From Diphasiastrum complanatum (lineage: Eukaryota > Streptophyta > Lycopodiopsida > Lycopodiales > Lycopodiaceae), in the NCBI GenBank assembly GCA_029204225.1, contig CM055095.1:49982841-50042840 (forward strand): a stretch of DNA of 60,000 nt. The letters are read 5' to 3'. Positions 39,546 to 50,827 of the stretch are shown here, in pieces (within the stretch, counting starts at the first letter, position 1; each line of letters begins with the position of its first letter). The notes beneath the pieces were generated by a model, which was not told where the DNA came from, ran no database searches, and saw only the letters and a program-made list of their open reading frames with translations. A program made the position numbers and the translations under genes.

Positions 39546-40020
39546 TATAAGAAATGCCATGTAGGAGAGAGAAAAATAACTATAAAGTAATTATAATATC
39601 ATTTTCTTTCTTCTTTACGCATCTGTCAGCACTACTTTCCATGTAAATGAATGCACCTTAGTTTAGTCACATCAAACCTCACTGGTGCTTAACCATAGTT
39701 AAAATATAATTTTTCAAAATGCTGAAATATTCCCTCCCAATAGTTGGGAACACTCAAAAATTTGAATTAGGAGTGACATTTACGAAAAAAGCCTACGCCA
39801 TCTCTATCTTCAGGGTCAAAATTAAGTGTTTAGCGCCGTTTCTATCTCCAGCAGAGTCGTTAGCGCCATCTCCAGCTTTGTTATTTTCATTGTGTTGTTT
39901 GTTACTATACTACTGTACTGATGATAAAGCTTTATCATATTCATGTGGATCTGTCACCAGAATATGCTCTGCTCAAGACAAGAGATTCAAAGCAACCCAA
40001 ATTGTCAACTTCTGATATGG

Positions 40021-41361
40021 TCTGATACAGGGAGGAAAAGCTAAAGCATGTAGATTTATGGTCATCAGGAACATTGTATCCTATTGATCCATGTTCATTG
40101 CAACATCCAGATTTTCATTCGGTGAGTCACTTAATAATCTATATGTGTCATGGTAAAAATGGCCTTTGGGTTACTATAAGAATTTGATGCTCTATGGGAA
40201 TGCACATACAATGCAAAGAATACAATATTTGGAAGAGGAATCAAGGAAAATATCAAAGGAGTGCGGAGAAAAATCTACAAAGATAAAAACTTGTTTGGAT
40301 GAAAATGAGATGCTCAAGGAGGAGATCCAAAGGTTGAAATCTTCTTTGCATCATTATACAACTAGTAATGATGAGATAAAAATTGCATTTCAATCCATGC
40401 GTATCTCATATTTGTCTCTTGTTAAAGATATGGATGTGCTCAACAGAAAGGTCCGAAGCAACAAGAGGAAAAGACTGGTAAACAAGGATATATGTGATCT
40501 ACCATCCAGAGGAGGTCATAGAAAAAGACGGATCCATGCATTCAAGTTATAGCTTATTTGGTATTGAATATTGCTTGAACTTTTTGATTCATTCATAATC
40601 ACTAGTTTTGTTGTTTATTCATTTCAACTTTCTGTTGATTTGCTTATTATATGCTGCTATGAATACTATGAGTGTCTTGATTTCTACTCACATTTTCATG
40701 AACATTATGTTTGCAATGCAGATCAGCATTGGTTGTTGAAGACCATTTGGTCAATGAGATTTCAATTGGAAACTCACTAGGCTCTATCTTGACTTCTAAA
40801 TCTATGAAATCAATGTTAAATAATAACAAAAAGAAAAAGATTAAGACTTCAGTTACTGATAGCATTATGGATGAAGTTGGAAAAATATTAGACACTACAT
40901 TGCTTCAGGGGGCATGTGACTTTTCTAGCATCAGTAGAGAAGCATATGCAACAATGTTTAAGATGATAAAGGAGTCATTTGCATAGGTAAATATTAAAAA
41001 GTTTCCAATCCCACGACCATTTCATCTTTAAAAAAAAAAAGGCATGTTAAACCAAGGTATGCAGACAATAGTTGGTAATCCATCTCATATCAATGAAGTG
41101 TATTGCTCGAAAGGAGAAAGTCTAGCTTATAACAATTCCAACAATTTATTTATTGACATTCATCAGTTATTAACATTCATCATATATTATTACGGTATTA
41201 CAAATGAGAATGTCAATAACAAGTTGATAGTTGTTCTCAAGTTAAATGAGTCTGAAATTATAAAAGGACAAAAAATGGAAAGAGTCAGTCTCACGATCAT
41301 GAATGGAGCACTTTCAAATTCAGAAGACTCAGAAGGCCTCAATTTCAATGTTCAATCATAA
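40021..41361 (+). pseudogene. Gene A homologue (unit 2)
   Basis: KLKHVDLWSSGTLYPIDP (about 40038) matches KKHIDLWVRGDLYSHNP of unit 1. A coiled-coil part follows (frame from 40166: IQYLEEESRKISKECGEKS, ENEMLKEEIQRLKSSLHH), with basic RKVRSNKRKRLVNKD. After a likely intron ending AATGCAG at about 40720 comes SISREAYATMFKMIKES, equivalent to VSRKGYRALKKYMKCS. Then NNSNNLFIDIHQLL and NESEIIKGQKMERVSLTIMN match unit 1 closely. The readable homology ends near 41361, so the C-terminal half is missing. An upstream 98-codon frame at 39719 may be leader. Confidence 0.6.
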
Positions 41362-41581
41362 AATGATATCTGAATATTTACAAAGTACAATTCAGCAGTA
41401 TCTAATTTGCTTCCGATATTTTCTCCAATGAAAGTTGCAACTTAGAATCATGCAACAATTTTCTTCTTTCGTATGGATCCAATAGGCAGGGGAAAGGGTA
41501 GTGGGTGTTCTAGGGCCCATAAACGATGCCCTATTTTGAGCAGGATCAAAATCAGAACAATCATCTAAATTAACGTTCGTA

Positions 41582-42010
41582 TCAATAAAAAAAAGTATCT
41601 ATATCTACAATCTTTGACTTTTCAGACTTTGTACCACTAGAAGAAGCAGTTTCAGAAGTGGGAGGCACAGCCTCCGAATCGTCAGAAATATTTAACAAAA
41701 GAAAAAAAATAAAAACAAACTGAAAATCAACAAATCTACATTTTTTATTATGAATTGGGCACTCATCTACAGACTTGAAATCATTATGTAACTTGGTAAA
41801 CATTCTGTCAAGCTTAGTTTTATAGATATGTCTGTCGAGTGCCACCAGGTCCTGATAATGAATCATGTCCTTATCCTGAGATCTGAATAATGGAGTACTG
41901 AGCAGGGACTTAAATCTGAGATATATCTCAGAAAATGCCTCCACACTAGGGCCCTCAGTTATAGAAGGTAGAATAAAAAGGAAAGGAGAGATTTGAAATA
42001 CTCCAACCAA
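41582..42010 (-). CDS. Unrecognised 142-residue frame in unit 2
   Basis: A minus-strand frame with VEAFSEIYLRFKSLLSTPLF, DKDMIHYQDLVALDRHIYK and CPIHNKKCRF, then a Ser/Thr/Glu-rich tail. FFLLLN within the tail may be intron. It starts beside the 80-bp repeat region and is divergent from H3-like gene 2. No family is recognised and it may be one exon of a longer gene. Confidence 0.35.
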   Translation of the reverse strand: MVGVFQISPFLFILPSITEGPSVEAFSEIYLRFKSLLSTPLFRSQDKDMIHYQDLVALDRHIYKTKLDRMFTKLHNDFKSVDECPIHNKKCRFVDFQFVFIFFLLLNISDDSEAVPPTSETASSSGTKSEKSKIVDIDTFFY

Positions 42011-42140
42011 TCAGTAATACCAAATTCAAAGAAAGCAAACTAGAATCATTATTAGACATTTTAAACAAAAACAACAGAAGTAAAATTCCAAATATCGCTC
42101 TCAGGCGCAAACTGGAGGTCAGACAAGCACGTCAAGGCAT

Positions 42141-42345
42141 TGTGCGCTCAAGAGAGATATTACAAGTTGGAGTATCGGATCCGAGCACAATAACACAGAG
42201 CACAAAATAAAGGAGATGCAATGCGCGCTTGAATGAGATACTGGACGAGGCAGTATCGGTTCCAGGAGCAAATTAGTCAACAGAGGGTAATCAGAGCAAA
42301 CAGCGCGCTTGAAATCGATATCCGGCCAAGAAATTCTAAATTTGC
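42141..42345. repeat. 80-bp tandem repeats between divergent genes of unit 2
   Basis: TGTGCGCTCAAG at 42141, ATGCGCGCTTGAA at 42221 and CAGCGCGCTTGAA at 42301 start three diverged units at an exact 80-base period. Each has a GATAT(T/C) and a (G)TATCGG(A/T)TCC element. Related motifs (CAATATCGCTCTCAAGC) recur at about 42698 and 42772 near the H3-like gene. Confidence 0.7.
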
Positions 42346-42410
42346 ATGAAAATTCGAGCCAAAAAAGACCTATTTATAAAAAAAATTTCAACGTGTGGAG
42401 GAGTGGCGAA

Positions 42411-42651
42411 GGAACACGTGTTGACTTGTGATTGATTAAAATTAATGTGCCATACCTAGAATGATTGATCTGACATCTGTCACGTGCGAGAATGACATGC
42501 GTCAAGAACGGATTCGTGCACGTGTCCTAGCCCATGTGGCCTCATAATTGGGTCATCGTTGTCAGTACGGACATTCCACGTGGACAAATTATCTAACGAC
42601 ACGTGTTTTGACCGTCTTTTCACACGTGCAAAAATTTCGTATATATAAGTC
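42411..42651 (+). promoter_or_regulatory. CACGTG cluster and TATA box before H3-like gene 2
   Basis: Six ACGTG-core sites (about 42413, 42481, 42518, 42578, 42600 and 42625, several full CACGTG) lie within 220 bases and are followed by TATATATAAG at 42642. In plants such G-box/ABRE clusters bind bZIP and bHLH factors. The spacing to the ATG at 42943 leaves a leader of about 270 bases. Confidence 0.6.
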
Positions 42652-42942
42652 CTCAGAATTTTCATTTTTTTCCACAAAATTTTCGATTTTTGCTCCCAAT
42701 ATCGCTCTCAAGCACTCTCTCTCACCGTTCACCTCTCAGAGTGCGCTCGAGTCAGATACCGCTGGTAGTCCAATATCGCTTTCGAACGCATATCTCTTTT
42801 ATTAAAATAATCTGTGTAGATCTTGTGCTCAAAATTGATATTCAGTTCTGGTATTGATCTCAAGCACCCTTTTATCGCAAAGTTTTTGTTTTCATCCACT
42901 TTTCTTTTGTTCAATTTTGTTAATTTTCTTCTTTAGATAATG

Positions 42943-43825
42943 ATGGCCAGGACCAAATCCACTGCCCGTGCCATAATCGTTGTACAACCATCCCATTCCC
43001 CTGTTCCCCCTGGTACTGGCCATAGGCGTGGCAAGAAGCAGGTCTGGCTCAAGGAGATCAAAAAACTCCAAAGATCAACTGAATTGTTGATCCCTAGGGC
43101 TCCTTTCGTCCGATCTGTACGGAATGTCACTTTGTCACTTGGGTTGAATGTTCGTTTTGCCGTGACAGCCATGCAGGCCTTACAAGGTGTCGTAGAAGAC
43201 TTTCTATCCCAGTTTTTTTAGAATACTTGTCTTTTGGCAGTGCGTGGTAAGCGTGTCACCATCATGCCAAAGGATTTCGTCATTCTCAAAAGGCTTCGGG
43301 ACCGATATTCTAGTTTGCATGTTAATAATGCCAGCACCTCCAGAGACCTACCTCTGGATAGAACTAACTTGTCGACTACCTCTAGGAGGAAGAGGAAGCA
43401 GCCTGTCCTCAAGAAGACTGGATCTCAAAGGCCAGCTGCTTCCCTCTCCTAGACGTATCCCAGCCAAGAGACCCCGTATCTTCTTGAGCTCTGAGTTAGA
43501 TGCTGGAGAATCTGACTCAGATTGAGAATCTTCACCGCTTCCTCCTCCTATTATTCGTCCAGCTCCTCAACAGGTTTCATCACCAAAAGTGTTGATTATC
43601 GAAGAAGAACTCGACAAAATAACAGATAAAATCTGTAAATATTGTTCCACTTCTGTTTCTACTCTTGTACATAATCTTTTTGTGAGAATTCCATACGCTC
43701 TAGCCCAAGTTTATTTTGATTCTGACCATTATAATCAATACGAGGCCTACGTAGCTATAAAATTGATCTTCTCGGCAACTTTTTTGATTTTTTTCTTCCA
43801 GATACACGTACAAGCTTTAGATTAG
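42943..43825 (+). pseudogene. Histone H3-like gene 2 (C-terminal extension)
   Basis: The start MARTKSTARA copies the canonical H3 tail ARTKQTARK at R2, T3, K4 and R8, with K9 replaced by Ala. The tail is short and continues with GHRRGKKQVWLKEIKK. The fold then reads QRSTELLIPRAPFVRSV, LGLNVRFAVTAMQALQ, VVEDFLSQFF, an in-frame TAG at 43219-43221, and then LLAVRGKRVTIMPKDF. Beyond the fold is a long extension, basic (SRRKRKQPVLKK), then after a frameshift near 43455 basic/acidic (AKRPRIFL, LDAGESDSD), a stop, and EEELDKITDKICKYC. A C-terminal extension is not normal for H3. A second ATG at 42940 lies just upstream. It is a decayed copy. Confidence 0.85.
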
Positions 43826-44081
43826 GTCCCAAATTTTGCGCCAAGCATCATTGTATATAATCTCAATATTTTTTCATTTTGAATGTCCACTGGCTTCCAA
43901 GTCTTGATCGAGTGGCACCCATTTACCTTTATTTTTTTTCCATCTTTGATAATGGAAGCATAAGCTCAACATTTGTTTTTCAATTTGATAACGGAAGCAC
44001 ATGGAAGACATTTTAATTCTGCATTCTATTTTTCCATCTGATCTTTTGTCTTAGCCTTCATCCATAAGTTCAGATAATAAA
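43826..44081. other. Spacer between convergent genes of unit 2
   Basis: AT-rich DNA between the H3-like gene 2 tail and the BAH-like gene. No feature is recognised. Confidence 0.45.
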
Positions 44082-44921
44082 CTATCTGATAAATTTTTGC
44101 ATACAAATATCGTTGGGGTTTTGTGTACAGACACTTGAAAAGAAATCTACAAATATATTCAAGGAAATAAACCAACTCAATCTGACTGTTTTTGATCTCG
44201 TGTTCATTTTTAATGAATTTTTCACATCATTATATATCTTGCAACGAAATAATTCTGAAACTGTAGCATCTGGTGCAATCCATATATCACTTTCAAAACT
44301 AGATAATGGAATTGGTAAAATTTGTCCAAAACTTTCTTTTGTATCAGGAATGTACATTGATTCATAAAAAAGAATCTCATTATCAGCTAGATCTTTTGCA
44401 GATCTACCTCGATATTGCATCTGTCCAATATCAGTGTGAATAACATCTAACACACCTGCTAAAGATATACTCAGCTCCCATTCATTTATGTTGGATGGAT
44501 ATTAATCTGCAAAATGATTAGATTGGCAAGTTTACTATTAGATATTTATGAATGACAAAAATCAAAGTATCAAAAATATCAACTCACAGTTATTTTTTTT
44601 GTGATCTTGACGGTTGAATCCTTGCACATTTATCTTTGGATGCATATATACATGTTGGACTAGAATTTCAGATATAGATTTTCCTCCTGATGATGTTCTG
44701 AAATCCAAAATTCTGGCCTTCCAATAAGATTGAAAACCTTTTCCTTTTCGAAATGCTCCTTTTGATGATGGATGCATCAAAACCCAAGAGTTTTTTGAAT
44801 AATTTTTTGGCACCCATAATCCATTATCATCTGTCTCATTGAATAGAAGCACAGAGTCGATTGAGGAGCACGGTTTTCTTGATGGCACCATTCGTAATTT
44901 GCATGTAAAAATCTGAAACAA
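44082..44921 (-). pseudogene. BAH-like chromatin-reader domain gene
   Basis: Two exons are joined by a GT-AG intron at 44507-44587 (donor GTGAGT, acceptor TTTTGCAG). Exon 1 (to 44921) gives GLWVPKNYSKNSWVLM and FQSYWKARILDFRTSS, then ISEILVQHVYMHPKI. Exon 2 gives NINEWELSISLAGVLDVIHTD. The pattern W-A-I-L-D-R, a V-x-V-x-x-x-Y-P strand and then NE-EL-S-x-x-DVI is how BAH domains read. A TAA lies just after the splice junction and the first Met is uncertain. BAH domains bind modified or unmodified histone tails. The assignment is by eye and moderate at best. Confidence 0.45.
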
Positions 44922-45342
44922 TGAACTATGAATCTGAAAGTTTGCGTAGACAAAAAGCCATGAATCTGAGAAAATGTGTTGGCAAAAATTTGAAACACTG
45001 ATCTATTTGGTGCCACATATTAACTTTGGTTAACCTTGTTAATTATGATTTGACAATGCATATACATTAATGGTACATCGATTTTCTTATCTCAACCATC
45101 TGTCATATTGATTTTCAATATTTTTGGGTCTATTCAGGCAGTGATGAGTTGGAAGGGCAGGCCTCATCAACCAATAGCATTTCCACATGCTGCCCGATGA
45201 GACAGCAATATATTTCAAAAGTTTTTATTTTATTTATATTTGAAAAATTCTACGTTACGTAGAACCTCTATTTCAAGATCTCAATTGGTCCACATGGCAA
45301 CGAAAATAAGAAAAAATAAAATAAAAAACCATCTTTTTCAAT

Positions 45343-45358
45343 GGCCCTCTTCGGGCTC
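45343..45358. repeat. Unit 2 right terminal inverted repeat core
   Basis: GGCCCTCTTCGGGCTC is the inverted partner of the left core at 39529. About 300 bases inside it (45017-45342) have no recognisable gene. Confidence 0.7.
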
Positions 45359-45374
45359 TAAGTTTCTATAATGC

Positions 45375-45539
45375 CTACATTGATAATCTGATTTCACACA
45401 TAAAGAACTGCTCGTAACTCCATTCTCCAAGTAATCCACGATTCTGGTTATAACAATTTGGTTTTTTCTTCTAGTAGTGGTATTAGTGTTGATATCTATT
45501 TTTGCCCATAGAGTGATATCAGTGCCTCCTGCCACCACA
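45375..45539 (+). repeat. Copia C 3' LTR, second part
   Basis: CTACATTGATAAT to GCCACCACA matches the last part of the 5' LTR (about 30035-30152). It holds an extra stretch of about 45 bases (ACATAAAGAACTGC and following) absent from the 5' copy. Confidence 0.9.
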
Positions 45540-45544
45540 CAGCT

Positions 45545-46012
45545 AAGGACATGGAATAGTCCTAATATGGTAGACCGGCCCTCCAGTTTTTGAGATTATT
45601 GGTCATGCCTAGACTTAATGCTACATTGAGGCCTGTTGGTGACTAATGAACTTGAGAGGACCCAGACACTCTAATTGAGACATGTGGAGTAGTGCATGTA
45701 CGTGTGACTGTTATAGACAAAAGGAATGCATGAAGAGTTGTGACCTATTTATAGTTGACCTGCATGGGGATTGCATGGGTTCATGCATAGGATCCGATTC
45801 TCTATATATTGAGGTTGTGATTATTTCATCGACGACTTTGGTCTAGGTTACCAGTAGAGCTCTTCTCCTCTTGCTATCACATGGCATGGCTTACGGGCTA
45901 GATCTAGGAGGATTCTCCAGGAGGGATCTAGGATTGGTTGGGTAGTTTTGCTCCATTGTCTCTCTTGTGTTTTCCTATCCTAATCTTAGGGGTTTCCCTA
46001 GTGATCTTTACA
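45545..46012 (+). repeat. LARD 5' LTR, main part
   Basis: AAGGACATGGAATAGTCC to GTGATCTTTACA matches 50848-51249. The 5' copy is about 50 bases longer through several insertions, for instance after CCTA at about 45567. Confidence 0.9.
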
Positions 46013-46013
46013 T

Positions 46014-46025
46014 TGGTATCAGAGC
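46014..46025 (+). promoter_or_regulatory. LARD primer-binding site
   Basis: TGGTATCAGAGC, one base after the LTR end, is the initiator tRNA-Met site. Confidence 0.88.
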
Positions 46026-49000
46026 TCAGCTAAGATGCGGTCTTGGATGGGATGGAGAAAAATTCTACATCAAATCGAAATGCACTTGGATTCACATCCC
46101 AAAAGGAGTGCTGTTTTTTCAAAGGACATTGGGTTTGGATTCACTAATTCTTGTGTGAAGCATGCTTTTCAAACTTGGTGGTAGAGTGCTCTTCTCCTTG
46201 TTTGATTTTATTAGAGCTGTTGTGGATTAGTTTGGAATTCATTCTGAATTCTCTGTAGCCTTGAGAAAGTGTCTGTTTGAAGTAGAATGATCTACATGAG
46301 TAGATCCACTTTCTTGGTTAAATCTATTTTTTTGGATGAATAATGTGCATGAATCCATAATGTTTTGGACAGTTTCGATTCGGATTTAGTAGCAGGTGGT
46401 TGTTGATAGATTGACGAGGAATCGATTTATCCGGAATGAATAAACTGACTATTGCTGGAAATCTTGAATCTATAGTTTGCACGTGAGGATTTAAGGTCTT
46501 TCTAGACTAATTCTCTTGTGCTTCATGCAAAGTGAGAACTAAAAACATTGAATGGATATTGCAAATTTCTGATTCTCTAGAAAAACAGATGAAAACTTAG
46601 AGTAGTGATGCATGCAGATGAACCCTGTGAAACCTTTCTTGGATTGATGCTTGCTGGCGGTAGAAAGAATTTAGAACTGTAAATTCTATAGTAATTCTTT
46701 TTCTCGTCTTTGTGACACTGAAGCATGTTTCTGGAAGCTCTGTTTTGGGAAGAGAGAAGCTGCAGATGGTCGTATTTATGCAGGCAAGTCTGTTGTAGAA
46801 GACTGAGTGTGACTCTGAGTTGAATCATACATTAAGTTAAGATTTTTTGAATCCTACTGCTCGTTGTTCACCTGTTTAATAGCAAGGCCATCGGTGAGAC
46901 GAGCAGACTGCTGATCCAGGATGAGAGACCTTGGTTTTTGCCCTACTGTGGAGTTCACACAGAGTTAATCTGTGTGTGAGCTAGGACCGTTGGAAGCTTT
47001 AGGAAATTCTGTGACAAGATGGCTTCCTTTGAATGTCGTTGGAACCCGTTTGTTATCCTGAACAGGTAAGCTTGTTGTTAATGCATACAATTCTGAAAAA
47101 GCTTGGTTCCTACCTGCGTGTGGGCGTGTGGAATGGGGATGGGATGGCAGATGGCTCAGGATAGGGCGCAATCCTGCCAAATCTCTCTGTCTCTAGTTTT
47201 GCTTCTGTGACAATCGAGATTGGAATTTTTTTTTTCGTCCTCGCGATGGCGGCTATAGCAGCATGTAGTGTGTTGACCTTCTCCTTAGGGTTTTTGAATG
47301 GGGGTCTAGGCCTTTTCTTTGTGCTAGGTTTTTTTTTATGCTAAAGTTGATTGGGGCTTTCTTTAAAAAATAAAAAATAAAAGCCTTATGGTAACTTTGA
47401 TAGCTTTTTTGCTTTTGGTTGGGCCTTGTCTTGGTTTGCATACATCAGGAGTTATACTATTTTTCATGGTAATTTTCTCTAGGCAAGTACCCTGTTAGTG
47501 GAATTTTGGATTCTTTGGTACTGTGTTTTTTATCGGTTTAACTCTGGAGTAGAAATATTCCCAGTTAATTGAGTTAAATCGTATTTAAAATCTTTGGATT
47601 ATTGGATAATGCGGTTAATGATCTTCTTGAAGAAACTGACTTGTATCATTTCGGATATAGATATTGGATATCTATTGGTTATAATTTAGTTATTTTGAAT
47701 TTTTTCCTTTTGGTTTCTAGTAAATACACTTGGGTTATTTCAACTGTTTATGAACAAGGTTTCTTGTCCATATCGGGGTCAATGCCTAGTGGCATTCTTA
47801 GATGATATTGTTGTCTACAATGAAAAGCTTAAGAAAATGGAGAATTCAATGGTAGGAAGTATTTTTTGGAAACGGATGAAGATCGGATCCTATGTTTGGT
47901 TATAGGATGGTTAAATAATCTTTTTTATTTTCTGTTGATCAGATCTAAAAGCAAAGAACTTTTTTGGAGAGAAAACAGTTGGTATGATATGTCAGTGATT
48001 TCAAAGAAAAATTCTTGTGCGAGAATGATCTGTAGACCAATGGTTAGCATTTACATTATTTGTAATGCTAACAATTGAAACCATTGGTTACTTAGTTAGG
48101 GTATTTGGAGAGGTTATGAGATATAGATCCAGATCCCTCAATGGTATCTCATAAATTCCAAGTTGGAAACCCTTAAAAGTTGTTTCTCTTTTAATTTAAA
48201 CCTCTACTTTTTGAAAAGTTCTTAAATATGAGACAATTGGATGGAGATTCATATAATTCCTTCCAGTGTAGAACTAGGTTTTGAAGGACTGTTAAAGTTA
48301 TATGAATTAATGTTTCTATTTCAGTTTTGTGAATATAGCTCTGAATCAATTGATGTTTTCAACCGATTAAGTGGAATTTACACTTCATGTGCCCAAATGA
48401 TTATCTCTATTTGATAATTGATTATAGAGAATAATGTTTCTATCACGGGATAAGATATTTTATGATTTTGAGGAAAAATTCCGGTTTGTAAAAGTATTGA
48501 ATACTCATTACTGACTTTTTCAAACCTCTGATATCTTATACGTTGTCTCCTGGGAGCTTTTTGATTGAAATTATGGAATTTCTTTTAAAAGGGGGAGAAG
48601 AAAATGATAGGAATAAGACTATCATGGGATCAACCAATTGCATAGATTTCTTTTATAGAATCCAGTATGTGTGCAATGGTGGAACTATCCAGTGTGAATA
48701 GAAGAAATCTTTAATTATTATTTTGAATAATCTGGAACTAGAGGAGATTGGGGATTTTGAACTGTTAGATATTCATGGTTATGGATAGTGGTGCTAAAGA
48801 TTGATTTGAGATTCTGCTGATTGGATCAAATGGAATAAGGTTTTAATCTTAAACTTATGTCCAAAGATGTTTGTATAAGTCACCCTAATCTAGGTTTGTA
48901 CTCTAAGATTTGAAGTAGGTTGACTAGTTGTAGAAATTTTGTGGGTAAAAGTATGATGGTTGGAAAACTTGTGATTTGAATTTATTCACTTCAGAGTTAT

Positions 49001-50814
49001 TAACTCAAGGAAAATAGAATCTTGTGTAGCTGAGTTACAAGATTCTTAGTGATATATGTGAGTGATATATGCGGATTTTGGAGGAATCTGCCAGACAAGG
49101 ACATATATGTTTATGTACTGGGTCATAGTGAGATTATTCTCATATGTGCACGATTAATCTTGTTTGGATCTACTATGTATTCCTATTTACTAAGGTTATC
49201 TGGTGCACTTAACCTAGTTGTTGAACATAGACATATGATCAAGTATTGTGGAAACATACACTTGCAGAGTTAACAGATCTGTTTTGATAGATTTAAGTTA
49301 ACTTAAAAATGATTTGGATAAATTTCTAAATGTGGTGTTATACTAGTATAATTGAATTCTTCACCTAGACATTTAAGATTTCTAAATCATGGACAATTAA
49401 CTTGAGTAGTTGATTTATTCCTGAGGAAGTTAATTGGTAAAATAGATAGTGTGAAGATAATTCACCAAGAACTGTTTGTTTTGAGTGTATTGCTTGTAAG
49501 ACACATAATTTATGAGTCATTTGGATTCATCAGAAAATTGTGTGCATAGGATACTGAATTCCTGGATGAGTATTTCTCAGTTGAGGAATAGACTTAACAC
49601 ATTAGTGATTGTATCCCAGAGAGCTCAATTGGATACCGGATCCTAATGGTTCCAAGAATGAAATTCAGCAAAACTTTGTCATCTCTAGATGTTGTTTTAG
49701 GGGGTTGTATAAAGGCTATGTTGTTAAAGACAGATGTTGTAATGGTCTTTAATTAGTTGGTTGATTGTAGAATTTGGAACTCATAATCTGCTTAAGAATC
49801 GGTTTGAAAGAATATTCTTGAAATCTAGTGATTTTCCTTGTGGAAAAGATTTCAGAATGATTCTTATATTTTCTGAGTTGTATGTTGTGCATATACCCCA
49901 GTATTTTTTTAATGATTAAGTATGGTTTGGAATCTTGTAAATTATGATTTACGAATCATAAGACTCTGAATGTTTATGATTGATGGATCATAATTAGATA
50001 CTTAAAAATCATTAGAAGAGTATAAGAAAATGTGAGAATTCTTAAGATAATGAGTATTTCTTAATCAATTCAAAGAGTCAAGGATTTAAATCTGTTAGTT
50101 GAACTCTAAATTTCTTTACTCCAGTGCATACTTGAGATTGTATGGATCTCACAGGCATTTTCATTAGGTGATTGGTTACTTATGAGGAATTTGCTTACCT
50201 TAGTGCATGGTATTCTACTATAAATTGTAGTCTATAAGTGCTTGTGTACAAAGTTCAGTCTATATCTCCAGAATCATAGGAGATAGATAAATTTATCAAG
50301 ATACAGATACTTGTTGATTTCTTGCATATGGTGCTAGAAATGGGGCTATTAACTTGTTAGAGTAACTGCAATATTGTGGATTGAGTTATATTTGTCTGAG
50401 ACTTGATGGATCTCCTAGAGATTTTAGATGATTGAATTGTGGTATTTTAGAATATTTGGATATTCTAAGAATATTTGTACCAAGAAGTATTATTTTCTGC
50501 AAGATATTGAAATGGAATTTCTTCAGCTTTCGGATTTGATTTCTAAAATAAAGTAAAATCACCCAGTGTTTCATGTAATTGAAATTACATGAAGGTGATG
50601 AACTTTTTTTTACCCATTTGGAGGAATTATAGCTTAGTGTATCTTTGGGAATTTGAATCAGTATTCATGAGTAGAGGCAAGCAATTGAAGAATTGTTGCA
50701 TCTCTGAGTACTTATTTAGGTGGTCATACTAAGAATAATGATTCATGGGTAAGACTTGAAAGCTTAAGGAATAATTTCATGTTTTTTTTTCTGTTTTGAG
50801 GACAGAACTTGTTT
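46026..50814 (+). other. Non-coding interior of the LARD-like element
   Basis: 4.8 kb without any open frame that resembles gag or pol; the longest frames are 60-85 codons and have no motif. Parts are present again, inverted, at 51260-53725, which shows that it is a real repeat family and not host DNA. The segment at about 47662-49068 is absent from the inverted copy. Confidence 0.7.
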
Positions 50815-50827
50815 AAGGAAGGAAGAA
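50815..50827 (+). promoter_or_regulatory. LARD polypurine tract
   Basis: AAGGAAGGAAGAA directly precedes the TG of the 3' LTR. Confidence 0.75.

Larger units (their letters stand above)
39515..45364. mobile_element. Unit 2: TIR-bounded element with H3-like gene
   Basis: 5850 bp inserted in the copia C 3' LTR. Subterminal inverted repeats are GGGCCCAAAGAGGGCC (39529) and its counterpart GGCCCTCTTCGGGCTC (45343), with GCCATGT further inside on both sides. The 10-bp imperfect target duplication points to a Mutator-like mechanism, although no MULE transposase was recognised. Contents: gene A homologue (+), a short minus-strand gene, H3-like gene 2 (+) and a BAH-like gene (-). Confidence 0.72.

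Noticed and set aside
42943-43825. Host centromeric histone CENH3 gene
   Set aside because: It lies inside a TIR insertion, has an in-frame stop and a frameshift, and lacks the longer loop 1 of CENH3. It is better described as an element-borne H3-like pseudogene.
46014-46025. tRNA gene fragment
   Set aside because: TGGTATCAGAGC here and at 12708, 30157 and 59478 are retrotransposon primer sites next to LTR ends; no cloverleaf can be formed.
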